A DNA stretch of 45,698 nucleotides from a virus: positions 1 through 45,698 of the IMG/VR virus record IMGVR_UViG_3300046791_000318. One strand, written 5' to 3'. Of the stretch, positions 7,763 through 15,618 are shown piece by piece (the stretch's first letter is position 1; the number at the start of each line of letters is the position of its first letter). The position numbers and the translations under genes were made by a program. The notes beneath the pieces are model-generated. The model made no database searches. It was not told the DNA's origin and saw only the letters and a program-made list of their open reading frames with translations.

Positions 7763-8811
7763 TGCCCGACCTCGCGAAAGTCCAAGCCGTCGAATCCAAG
7801 CTCGTCGCGGAGCCCGCGCCTGCTCCCGAGAAACCCGCCGCCGCTCCCCCTGACGGCGGGGCCTCGGGGTCAGGCTCGGCCCCCGTGGCGCCTGGAGAGG
7901 GTGCGGCTCTAAGCGGCCCCGATGACCCAGGGTCGCCGCCACGGGAGGCCCCTATCGACCATGCGCGCCTCCGCGCGAAGCTCGAGGCCGATCGCGAGCG
8001 CCGCGCTCACGCCGCACGCCGCAAGCAAGCCGAGGAGGACGCCGCCGCAGCCAAGAAGGCCCGCGAGGAGGCCGAGGCCGAGAAGGCGAAGTGGTCCAAC
8101 GTTGGCAAGGGCAAGAGCTACCTCGACACCATCAAGGAGCTCGGGCACGACCCCGCCAAGACCTACGAGGAGATGCGGACCGAGGCGCTGAAGGCCGGCA
8201 CGCCTGAAGCGCGGATGGAGGCAATGGAGCGCGCCTTCGAGGCGAAGATCGCCGCCGAGCGCACCGAGCGCGAAGCGCTGGCGAAGCAACTCGAGGATGA
8301 ACGCAAGGCGACCGCGGAGGCGCAGAAGGCGGAGCGTGCGCGCGCATCGTCGCAGGCGTTCGCGTCCGACTTCGAGCGTGGCCTCCGCGATCCGAAGTTC
8401 GAATCGCTCACCGAAGAGTACGAGCCGGCTCAGCTCTTCCGGATCGTGCACTCGCTCCGCGCAAACCCCGCGCACTTGTTCGAACGCGCCGAGGACTTGC
8501 GGGTGAATTTGACGCACGACGATGGATCATTCACGATGAGTGACATCCTCTCCGTGATGAAGGCGACGCAAGAGCGTCACCACGCACGGCTCGAGGAGCA
8601 GCGCCGGAAGAAGACCGCAGCGGCGCAACCGAGTCCGGCCGGCAAGCAACCGCCTGCAGCGACAAAGCCCCCAACGGTCAACGGCACCGCAGAGCGCAAC
8701 GCCGGAGCGTCACTAGGCAATCAACTCGCCGCTACTCGCGCGGCCGACCCGTCTCCCCGCAAGGAGTCGAAGGAAGAGCGTCTAGCTCGTCTCGGCGCGA
8801 AGTACGGCTGA
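7762..8811 (+). CDS. Probable capsid scaffolding protein
   Basis: This 349-residue protein is highly charged and mostly helical. It has a proline/alanine/glycine-rich N-terminus (about 1-75), then long runs of A, E, K and R predicted to be coiled coil (about 78-115 and 150-200). The C-terminus is basic (SPRKESKEERLARLGAKYG). These are the hallmarks of scaffolding proteins, which template prohead assembly and bind the capsid through a basic C-terminal helix. It sits exactly between portal and major capsid, starting in a TGATG overlap with the portal stop. No protease motif is visible. The function is inferred from position and composition. Confidence 0.75.
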   Translation: MPDLAKVQAVESKLVAEPAPAPEKPAAAPPDGGASGSGSAPVAPGEGAALSGPDDPGSPPREAPIDHARLRAKLEADRERRAHAARRKQAEEDAAAAKKAREEAEAEKAKWSNVGKGKSYLDTIKELGHDPAKTYEEMRTEALKAGTPEARMEAMERAFEAKIAAERTEREALAKQLEDERKATAEAQKAERARASSQAFASDFERGLRDPKFESLTEEYEPAQLFRIVHSLRANPAHLFERAEDLRVNLTHDDGSFTMSDILSVMKATQERHHARLEEQRRKKTAAAQPSPAGKQPPAATKPPTVNGTAERNAGASLGNQLAATRAADPSPRKESKEERLARLGAKYG

Positions 8812-8850
8812 TCCGCTCTTCGTTCACGCGGCACGTCAGGGGATGACCGG

Positions 8851-8868
8851 AGAGCCCGAAAGGGCTCT
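8851..8868 (+). promoter_or_regulatory. Hairpin with GAAA tetraloop at the capsid start codon
   Basis: A perfect 7-bp stem (AGAGCCC / GGGCTCT) closed by a GNRA-type GAAA loop ends two bases before the ATG of the major capsid gene. The only Shine-Dalgarno-like bases (AAGGG, 8860-8864) lie within the loop and the 3' arm. It has no T-run, so it is not a standard terminator. It may stabilise a processed capsid mRNA or control capsid translation. Confidence 0.7.
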
Positions 8869-8870
8869 GC

Positions 8871-10115
8871 ATGGCTGCTAACAGTGTTGCGAACGTTCCC
8901 CTCATCCTCAAGGAGCTGTGGGAGGACGAGGTCGAGGACTACCAGTACAAGGACAAGCCTTGGTATGCGATGATCCCGAAGGACACTTCGTGGTCCGGGA
9001 TCAAGCGCCACATCACGGTCAAGTACGCGAACGGCGCTTCGACTAGCTCGAAGTTCAACGTCGCGAAAAACCGCAAGCGCGTGGCGAAGTTCGCCGCGAT
9101 GGAGGTCCAGACCGCTGACCTCTTCACGCTGTGGAGCATCGACAACAAGCTGAAGACCCTCACTCGCGACGAGAAGGGCTCGCTGGTTCGGATCGTCAAC
9201 GACGCGACCGAAGACGCGATGAAGAAGTTCAAGCGCCGGACGACGTTCCAGCTCTGGCGTAACGGCGGCGGCGCGATCGCCAAGCTCGCCACGGGCACGT
9301 CGGGCACCAACCTCACCTTCGAGAACCACAACGACGTCCGCAACCTCGACGTCGGCGATGTCCTCGAATTCGCGGACGACGACGGTCGCGGCGGCGCGGG
9401 CGTCTACGACGGCGTCCTCACGGTCACGGAGATCGACGAGGACGCGGGTACCGTCACGGTGGACGCGAGCATCGCGACCATCACGGGCCTCGCGGTCGGC
9501 GACTTCGTGTTCCACGAGGGCGACTACGGCGACGATGACCACGTCATCAAGGGCGTTCCCGCCTACGTCTGCCTCGAGGAGCCCAACACCGGCGACGAGC
9601 CCGGCTCCATCTGGGGCATGGACCGCACGACGTTCCCAACCCGACTCGGCGGGCACCGCTTCACCCCGAGCGCAAACCTCCAGGTCATCGAGGCCGTGAA
9701 GGAGGCTCTCACGAAGTGCTCGCGGCGCGAGATGGACATCACGCACATCTTCTGCTCGCCGGAAATCTTCAACGAATGCGAGATGTCCCTCGAGGGGAAC
9801 CGACGCTACGCCGACACGAAGATCGGAAACGTCGGCTTCACGGGCATCAAGTTCACGAAGCAGAACGGCGGAGAGGCCGCGCTCTACGCGGACGCGGATA
9901 TCCCGCTCGGGCCCTCTGGTGAGGAGCTCGTCTACTTCCTCGCGAAGGACACGTGGAAATTCCACACCGCGGAAGAGTGGCCCATGTGGCTCACCGGCGC
10001 GGGCGAACGAATGCTCGTCGAGGAGAACTCGAACGCCATCGAGGGGCGCATCGGCGGCTACGGAAACTCGTACACGAAGGCCGCCGGGCAAAACGGCGTC
10101 CTTCTCCTCGGCTGA
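8871..10115 (+). CDS. Major capsid protein
   Basis: This 414-residue protein directly follows the scaffold gene. It starts MAANSVANVPLILKELWEDE and continues with a positively charged strand/loop region (KRHITVKYANG, then KNRKRVAKFAAMEVQ) suited to an E-loop. A long helix follows (IVNDATEDAMKKFKRRTTFQLWRNG, about 105-130, written here as one helix in two parts). A beta-rich insertion (about 150-220) follows, and then P-domain-like segments with TAEEWPMWLTGAGERMLVEE. Length and order fit HK97-fold capsids of podoviruses, though I infer the fold from position and length rather than from a diagnostic motif. A GAAA-loop hairpin sits directly before the start codon. Confidence 0.85.
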   Translation: MAANSVANVPLILKELWEDEVEDYQYKDKPWYAMIPKDTSWSGIKRHITVKYANGASTSSKFNVAKNRKRVAKFAAMEVQTADLFTLWSIDNKLKTLTRDEKGSLVRIVNDATEDAMKKFKRRTTFQLWRNGGGAIAKLATGTSGTNLTFENHNDVRNLDVGDVLEFADDDGRGGAGVYDGVLTVTEIDEDAGTVTVDASIATITGLAVGDFVFHEGDYGDDDHVIKGVPAYVCLEEPNTGDEPGSIWGMDRTTFPTRLGGHRFTPSANLQVIEAVKEALTKCSRREMDITHIFCSPEIFNECEMSLEGNRRYADTKIGNVGFTGIKFTKQNGGEAALYADADIPLGPSGEELVYFLAKDTWKFHTAEEWPMWLTGAGERMLVEENSNAIEGRIGGYGNSYTKAAGQNGVLLLG

Positions 10116-10130
10116 AAGGAGGCCTGAACC

Positions 10131-10670
10131 ATGAGTAACGACCAGAAGCGAATGAGCGAGGCCCTCTCGAAGCTCGAGGGCTCCAACACCGACTACGACG
10201 GGGACATCCCCGACAACGCGCGGACGTTCATCCGCCGCCACGTCAGCTTCACGACGTCGGCGACGAACGCGAACGGCTCGAACGCCATCAACGCCAACGC
10301 GTCGCTGTCTCAGTGGCGCGCACCGGGTAACGGGCGCCTTGTCATGGCGCACTTCATCCCGAGCGCGACCGCCACGGCCAACGACTCGGACTACGCCAAC
10401 ATCAAGGCGATCAAAACGCAGGCGAACGGCGTCGGCGCGGGGACCTCGATCGCAGCCGCGAACACGAGGCCCTCGGCAAACGGTGGCACGGGCTCGCTCG
10501 CTGTGGGCGCGCCGGTCGCGCTCACCGTGACGGACCATGCTAACGCCAGCTTCACTCAGGGCCAGGTTCTCGCCCCCCTCGTCGCCATGACGGCGAACGG
10601 CGTCGCGCTCTCCGCGGGCACCCTGGAGCTCGTGGTCGAGCTCGAAGGCCCGTGGGATGAGGCGAACTGA
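10131..10670 (+). CDS. Probable capsid decoration or head protein
   Basis: This 179-residue protein lies immediately after the capsid gene, with one of the best ribosome binding sites in the block (GAAAGGAGG, 7 bases before ATG 10131). That suggests high expression. After a charged N-terminus (about 1-35) the rest is rich in Ala, Asn, Ser and Thr with alternating hydrophobic strands, ending VALSAGTLELVVELEGPWDE. Such beta-rich, low-Cys proteins after the capsid are commonly decoration or head-fibre proteins. No family is recognised; the role is inferred from context. Confidence 0.6.
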   Translation: MSNDQKRMSEALSKLEGSNTDYDGDIPDNARTFIRRHVSFTTSATNANGSNAINANASLSQWRAPGNGRLVMAHFIPSATATANDSDYANIKAIKTQANGVGAGTSIAAANTRPSANGGTGSLAVGAPVALTVTDHANASFTQGQVLAPLVAMTANGVALSAGTLELVVELEGPWDEAN

Positions 10671-11062
10671 TGACGCTTCGTCGTCCTCAGAAGCTCCATC
10701 AGGTCCAGACGCCGGACGAGGGCCTGGTCCTCGTTCCGTTCAAGTTCCAGGTCAACAACACCTCGGACGCGGACCATCTGTCGGGGGACACGCTCGTGTC
10801 GGCGGCTTTTGCCGAAGCGGGGGAGTACCTCTGCACGCTTCGCGACAGCTACGCCGTCTGCTTCGGCGGCTTCGCGAGTATCTCCAACACGGCCGATGAC
10901 GTAGACCTCTACGCCAAGGTAGACAGTTCCTCCGTCGTCAGCGCTGGCACCTTCACGGTGCGGTGCATGACGGCGGCGACGCAAACCACTCCCACCAACG
11001 ACACGTTCGTGAGCGGCTTCTTGGTCTGCAAGAAGACGACGAGGGCGGCCCGCGGTGGATGA
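10670..11062 (+). CDS. Hypothetical virion protein
   Basis: This 130-residue protein overlaps the previous stop by one base. It is beta-rich with FKFQVNNTSD, a GEYLCTLRD strand and SAGTFTVRCMTAAT. The cysteines are scattered and do not form a metal site. Its composition resembles the preceding gene, and the two may be partners on the capsid surface or at the vertex. I do not recognise the family. Confidence 0.6.
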   Translation: MTLRRPQKLHQVQTPDEGLVLVPFKFQVNNTSDADHLSGDTLVSAAFAEAGEYLCTLRDSYAVCFGGFASISNTADDVDLYAKVDSSSVVSAGTFTVRCMTAATQTTPTNDTFVSGFLVCKKTTRAARGG

Positions 11063-11246
11063 GTACATGCCGCCGAGCAAACCGAAGGTGAAGGCCGCAG
11101 CGTCTTCGCCTTCGGCGGATGCCGCAAAGGACGTCCTCGCCGCCATGAAGGCAGGGGACGCAACGGCGCTCGACCTCGCTCTCACCCGACACTACGAGTC
11201 CTGCTCCTCGGAGCCCGACGAGGACGACACCGACGAGGAGGTCTAG
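11055..11246 (+). CDS. Small acidic-tailed protein
   Basis: This 63-residue protein (GTG 11055; ATG 11067 is also possible) has a basic N-terminus and a helix (AAKDVLAAMKAGDATALDLALTRHYESC). Its tail is very acidic (EPDEDDTDEEV). It overlaps the previous gene and is followed four bases later by the adaptor gene. Function is unknown; an acidic tail of this kind can bind basic assembly partners. Confidence 0.55.
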   Translation: MDEYMPPSKPKVKAAASSPSADAAKDVLAAMKAGDATALDLALTRHYESCSSEPDEDDTDEEV

Positions 11247-11249
11247 GCC

Positions 11250-11948
11250 ATGGCGCGACAGCGCTCCGGCGAGGACCTCATCAACGATGCGCTCGTGAAG
11301 GCCGACCTCGAGGCCTTCACGAGCCGCTATCCGCGCCCGGAGGTCCTCCGTCACGTTAACCAGGGCGGCGCAGAGCTCTGGGACATCCTCCTTGATGCTC
11401 GCGGGAAGGCCTTCGGTCGCTCGGCTACGCCGTGGGAGATCACGACCACGGCCGACACCATCGAGTACACCGACGACTTTCCCGACGACTTCCTCGAGCT
11501 CCTCTCCGTTCGGCTGAAGTGCCCGTTCGGTCAGATGCTCCGGCCGCTCGCGTCTCCCGAGGAGGCGTTCCTGCGGATCACCAGCGGGGGGCAGGCCTTC
11601 CCGGATTACTACGAGCTCATCCCGGGCGGCATCCAGCTCTTCCCGGAGCATCAAGCGGGGTGCTGCGTCGTCGTGGAGTACGCCGTGTGCTTCACCGACG
11701 TGGAGGACTCGGCATCGAGCTACGTGGACGGCGTCGACGGGTGGGAGGACTACCTCGTTTGCCACGCCGCGCGAGAGCTCGCCCTCAAGGAAGGGGAGAT
11801 CGAATTCGCGCGTGAGATGTCCGCAGAGAAGGCCGGGATCGCGCTCCGCATCAAGAAGCGCGCGCCGAGTCGCGATGCGTTCCGCGCCCGTCGCGTGAAG
11901 GACGTCCGCGGCGAGCGCTTGGCCATGGGCCGAGGCTGGCGATGGTAA
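11250..11948 (+). CDS. Probable head-tail adaptor (gp4-like / tubular A-like)
   Basis: This 232-residue protein begins with a helix pair (SGEDLINDALVKADLEAF) and has a central beta region (PWEITTTADTIEYTDDFPDDFLELL split by turns). Later it has a GWEDYLVCHAARELALKEGE helix that resembles the C-terminal helix of podovirus adaptor/tubular A proteins. These form the ring between portal and tail nozzle. Position after head genes and before the very large nozzle-like gene agrees. The final residues (FRARRVKDVRGERLAMGRGW) are strongly basic. The family is inferred, not proven. Confidence 0.6.
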   Translation: MARQRSGEDLINDALVKADLEAFTSRYPRPEVLRHVNQGGAELWDILLDARGKAFGRSATPWEITTTADTIEYTDDFPDDFLELLSVRLKCPFGQMLRPLASPEEAFLRITSGGQAFPDYYELIPGGIQLFPEHQAGCCVVVEYAVCFTDVEDSASSYVDGVDGWEDYLVCHAARELALKEGEIEFAREMSAEKAGIALRIKKRAPSRDAFRARRVKDVRGERLAMGRGWRW

Positions 11949-12316
11949 GGCCCGCGGCCGTGCAGAGCGGCGGCAAGGAGTACACCGGCGACCGGCAGAC
12001 GGACGCCGTGTGGCAACGCCTCCGCACAATCGGAGGCGTCCTCCAAAATTCCCCCTTCATCAACGGTCGCCTCATCACCGAAGAGGACGACGCCCCGAAG
12101 GGCTCCGGCCTCTCGTTCACGGGCGGCACGCCGCGGACCATCGCGCATCGCCTCGGCCGCCGCGCGGTCGGGTTCCTCGAGGTGTACGCCGCCGACGTGC
12201 CGAGCCCTGCGCTCGTGCTGCTCCGCCCCGTCGCGTTCCCCGCCGGCAAGTCGAGCGACCAATTCGTCTCGGTCGAGTCGGACGGCTCGGGCGCCTGCTT
12301 CCTGTGGGTCTTCTGA
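11942..12316 (+). CDS. Hypothetical tail-associated protein
   Basis: This 124-residue protein lies between the adaptor and nozzle genes, overlapping both. It has a helix near the N-terminus (TDAVWQRLRTIGGVLQNS) followed by beta strands with TPRTIAHRLGRRAVGFLEVY. It ends SDGSGACFLWVF. The same short helix-beta architecture occurs in small tail-completion proteins of podovirus-like phages, but I cannot name a family. Confidence 0.6.
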   Translation: MVRPAAVQSGGKEYTGDRQTDAVWQRLRTIGGVLQNSPFINGRLITEEDDAPKGSGLSFTGGTPRTIAHRLGRRAVGFLEVYAADVPSPALVLLRPVAFPAGKSSDQFVSVESDGSGACFLWVF

Positions 12317-15300
12317 TGCGGACGGGCCAGATCATCCAGTTCCCGCTGCAGCGCGGCCTTTCGGAGGACCTGAACCCGAAGGGCCAGCCCATGAGCGCCC
12401 TGAAAAGCGGCGTCAACATCCGCTGGCCTCGGGAGGGCGTCATCGGGAAGCGCTTCGGGGCGGCCCCGCTCGCCACACCCTCCGCGTCCACGGGCATGTC
12501 GAGCTTCGGCACGGTGCGTAGGTTCATCCCGCGCGCCGATACGCTCAGCATCACCGACGGCGACCGCATCGCCACGTATGACCCGGTCACGGAGTCGTGG
12601 CTTCGCGGGAGCCGCGTGAGCCCGGTCTCGCTCAAGTGGAGCACGCTCGTCGACGACCAGACGGGCGTCGCGTCCGCGGACGCTGCGATCAGCGGCGACC
12701 TCATGATCTCCGCATGGGTCACGGGCGACCCGACGCGCCGGCCAGAGTTCATCCCGACGCCCGACGTGGGCGGCGTCTGCCTCGTCGAAGTGAAGAACGT
12801 GGCCACGGGCGAATACTTCAAGCGCCCCGTCCGGCTCTCTCTCACCGGCGCGCGGCACGTTCGCGTCCTCGTGGCTGGAGGCTACGCCCTCGTCCTCTAC
12901 TCGACGGGGGCCCTGGTCTCGTGCGTCTCGATCAACCTGACGACCGCCGCGCAGGGCTCGACTCAGATCCTCGCGGGAGACGTCGCGAACACCGCGAACG
13001 TCCGCGGGCGCTTCGACGCGATCCTCCTCGCGAGCGGCGTCGTCGCCATCGCCTACGAGAAGGACCTCGGCGGGCTCAAGATTGCCGCCAAGCGCTTTAC
13101 CGTGTCGAGCGGGTCCCTCTCGCTCGCGACGGCCGCCGACATTGGGCCCGACACCACGCTCCTTTCGATGCGCATCGTGGAAGATCCGGTCTCGGCCCGC
13201 ATCTACGTCCTCTATTCGCACCTCTACACCGGCACGCAGTGGGACATCGCGACGGAGCGCTACCGCGTGCGCCTTCTCGCGGTCGGCAACGTGTCGCTCG
13301 GGTCTTCGCTCTCCGCCGCGACCGTCGACAACGACTTCGCCGCGACGCAGGTGTCCATCAAGCTCATCTCGACGAACGTCCTCGCCGCCGCATGGTCGGG
13401 CGTCGCGCTCGCTGTGACCGTGAGCACGGTTCCCGTCGCGGGCGCGCGCGTGGCCTCGCTTCGGAGCGCGAAGCTCACGTCGACCGGCTCGAAGACGACG
13501 GGCACCTACAGCCGGTCGACTGGCCTCGAGATCCTCTCCGACATCTTCGCGCCGACCATCGCGGGCGCGGCCAGGTACTACGCCTATGCCTGCGACGCGC
13601 GGTATGCCGGCACCTTCGTCTACGACACGGCCGACGCGGCGACGCTCCTCCAGACGCCGAGCGTGTCCTCGTACCTCGTGGAGCTCGACATGGCTGGCAC
13701 GGAGGCCGACAACGCCCCGCACCGCATCGTGGGGAAGGTCGACCACGACATCGGCGGCGTCTTCCAGACGGGGCGCGTGGCCGCCGTTCCGGGCGTCGAC
13801 TCGGAGACCTTCTACGCGCTCCTTCCGTTTCAGGCGACCGCCAACCCCGTGTCGTTCAACTGGCGCTGTGGGCTCCGCCTCGTGCGCATGACGGCCGACG
13901 TCGACCTCATCGCCGATCCGTGGCGGAACGTCGCGATGGGCGGGGAGGCGTACATCCAGGGCGCGCACTTCCAGGCGTGGGACGGCCGCACGGTCTTCGA
14001 CTACGGCATGCGCGCGCCCTACGTGGTCGACGCCGGCAACGTGTGGCTCCCCGACACCGCCAACGGCCTCATGGCGAATGGGACGTACATCTACCAGGCG
14101 ACGGCCGGGTACCGCTCGCGCGCGGGCATCCTCCACCGCGGACCGCTGTCCATCACGAAGGACATCGACGTCACATCCCCGAACAGCAACACGGGGTCGG
14201 TCTACGGCGTCCTCGGCTCCGCGAGCATCGACGGAAAGCAGACGTCAGAGACGGGCTTCGGCGCGGACTCGGCGGGGTGCGTCTTCCTCGACCTCTATCG
14301 CTCCGAGGCCGACGGATCCGCGCTCTACAAGCTGACGTACGAGCCTCGATACAACACCCTGCTGAACACGCCGACGTCCCAGATCCTGGAGTTCCACGAC
14401 AAGCGGGCCGACGAGGACATCACCGACGAGGCCGCGGACGAAAGTCCTGGGGGAAGCGGCGCCCTTGTCGTCCCTGACATCGCGCTGGCCACGAGGCCGC
14501 TTCCGTACACGTCCGGCGGCGACCTCGAGGATTGCCAGCCGCCCGCGCCCTACACGGTGCACCTCCAGGGCGGCCGGATCTTCATCGTCACGGGGAGCCG
14601 CCGGGAGATCTGGTTCTCGAAGGACGCGAAGGAAAACCCGGGGATTGCGCCGGGATTCTCTCCCGTGCAGATTGAGGTCTACGAGCACGACATCACGGCG
14701 CTTGGGGCGCTCGATGACAAGCGCATCGTCTTTTGGGAGCGGGGGATCTGGTACATCGTCGGCGACGGTCCGAACGTCAGCGGGACGGACAACAGGTTCT
14801 CTCCGGCCCTCCCGATCCAGACCGACGTGGGGTGCACGAACCCGCGGAGCGTCGTCGCGTGGCCGGGCGGCCTCGTCTTCCAGAACGGATCGGACCTCTA
14901 CAACCTGTCACGCGGCCTCGAGGTCAGTTGGATCGGGAAGGACGTGACCGAGACGCTCGAGGCCTACCCGACCCTCACGAGCGCCGTGCTCGTCGCGACG
15001 GAGAACGAGCTTCGGTTCACCTGCAACGGCGAGGGCGGCGGCATCGTCGTCGTCTTCGACTACCAGCGCGGCACGTGGTCGACGCGCACCTACGAGGCCC
15101 TCGACGGGGAGGACATCGCCGACGCCTACCTCCACGACGGCGCCTACCTTCTCACCGGCGGCGGGCTCATCCTCCGCGAGGACACGACTACGCACCTCGA
15201 CACGGTGGACGACGCCGACGCCTTCGTCGAGTCCACGGCGGAGCTCGAGTCGATCAGCCCGGCGGGCCCGGTGTCGTGGCAACGCGTTCGCATCGTGCGC

Positions 15301-15615
15301 GTCCTCGGAGAGTCGCTCAGTAACCACAGCCTCACGGTCGACGCGTCCCGCGATTGGGCTGAGACCTACGAGCAGACGGCGTCCTTCGCGGCCGGGTCTC
15401 CCGTGACGACGCCGAGCACGCACGAGCGCGCGGAGGTGGCTTTGACCATCCAGCGGCGTCAGGCTGTGGGGCTCCGCATCGCCGACGCCGCGCCGGCCAA
15501 CACGACGACCTACCCGCTCGGCAACGGCGCGGGCTTTCAGCTCGAGGGGATCGCGCTGCTCGTCCAGCCGAGGCCGGGCATGCCGCGCGACACGACGACG
15601 AGGAGGAGCGGTTAG
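12316..15615 (+). CDS. Large tail nozzle / stabilisation protein
   Basis: This 1099-residue protein starts at ATG 12316 in a TGATG overlap. It is almost entirely beta-strand. The N-terminal half has repeated strand pairs with conserved Gly and Asp turns, as in beta-propellers. The second half has a block GRIFIVTGSRREIWFS, DDKRIVFWERGIWYIVG, NPRSVVAWPGGLVFQNGSD, DYQRGTWSTRTY, which is typical of P22 gp10/T7 gp12-like tail hub proteins. Such proteins seal the portal channel and form the short tail. The size is larger than T7 gp12 (about 790). Its position directly before the ejection proteins supports this role. Confidence 0.75.
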   Translation: MRTGQIIQFPLQRGLSEDLNPKGQPMSALKSGVNIRWPREGVIGKRFGAAPLATPSASTGMSSFGTVRRFIPRADTLSITDGDRIATYDPVTESWLRGSRVSPVSLKWSTLVDDQTGVASADAAISGDLMISAWVTGDPTRRPEFIPTPDVGGVCLVEVKNVATGEYFKRPVRLSLTGARHVRVLVAGGYALVLYSTGALVSCVSINLTTAAQGSTQILAGDVANTANVRGRFDAILLASGVVAIAYEKDLGGLKIAAKRFTVSSGSLSLATAADIGPDTTLLSMRIVEDPVSARIYVLYSHLYTGTQWDIATERYRVRLLAVGNVSLGSSLSAATVDNDFAATQVSIKLISTNVLAAAWSGVALAVTVSTVPVAGARVASLRSAKLTSTGSKTTGTYSRSTGLEILSDIFAPTIAGAARYYAYACDARYAGTFVYDTADAATLLQTPSVSSYLVELDMAGTEADNAPHRIVGKVDHDIGGVFQTGRVAAVPGVDSETFYALLPFQATANPVSFNWRCGLRLVRMTADVDLIADPWRNVAMGGEAYIQGAHFQAWDGRTVFDYGMRAPYVVDAGNVWLPDTANGLMANGTYIYQATAGYRSRAGILHRGPLSITKDIDVTSPNSNTGSVYGVLGSASIDGKQTSETGFGADSAGCVFLDLYRSEADGSALYKLTYEPRYNTLLNTPTSQILEFHDKRADEDITDEAADESPGGSGALVVPDIALATRPLPYTSGGDLEDCQPPAPYTVHLQGGRIFIVTGSRREIWFSKDAKENPGIAPGFSPVQIEVYEHDITALGALDDKRIVFWERGIWYIVGDGPNVSGTDNRFSPALPIQTDVGCTNPRSVVAWPGGLVFQNGSDLYNLSRGLEVSWIGKDVTETLEAYPTLTSAVLVATENELRFTCNGEGGGIVVVFDYQRGTWSTRTYEALDGEDIADAYLHDGAYLLTGGGLILREDTTTHLDTVDDADAFVESTAELESISPAGPVSWQRVRIVRVLGESLSNHSLTVDASRDWAETYEQTASFAAGSPVTTPSTHERAEVALTIQRRQAVGLRIADAAPANTTTYPLGNGAGFQLEGIALLVQPRPGMPRDTTTRRSG

Positions 15616-15618
15616 ACC

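Noticed and set aside
8721-10538. Long leftward open frames opposite the capsid and tail genes (also 11851-14136, 14908-16659)
   Set aside because: In GC-rich genes the antisense frame is often free of stops. They lack starts with ribosome binding sites and have Arg/Leu/Val-rich shadow composition.
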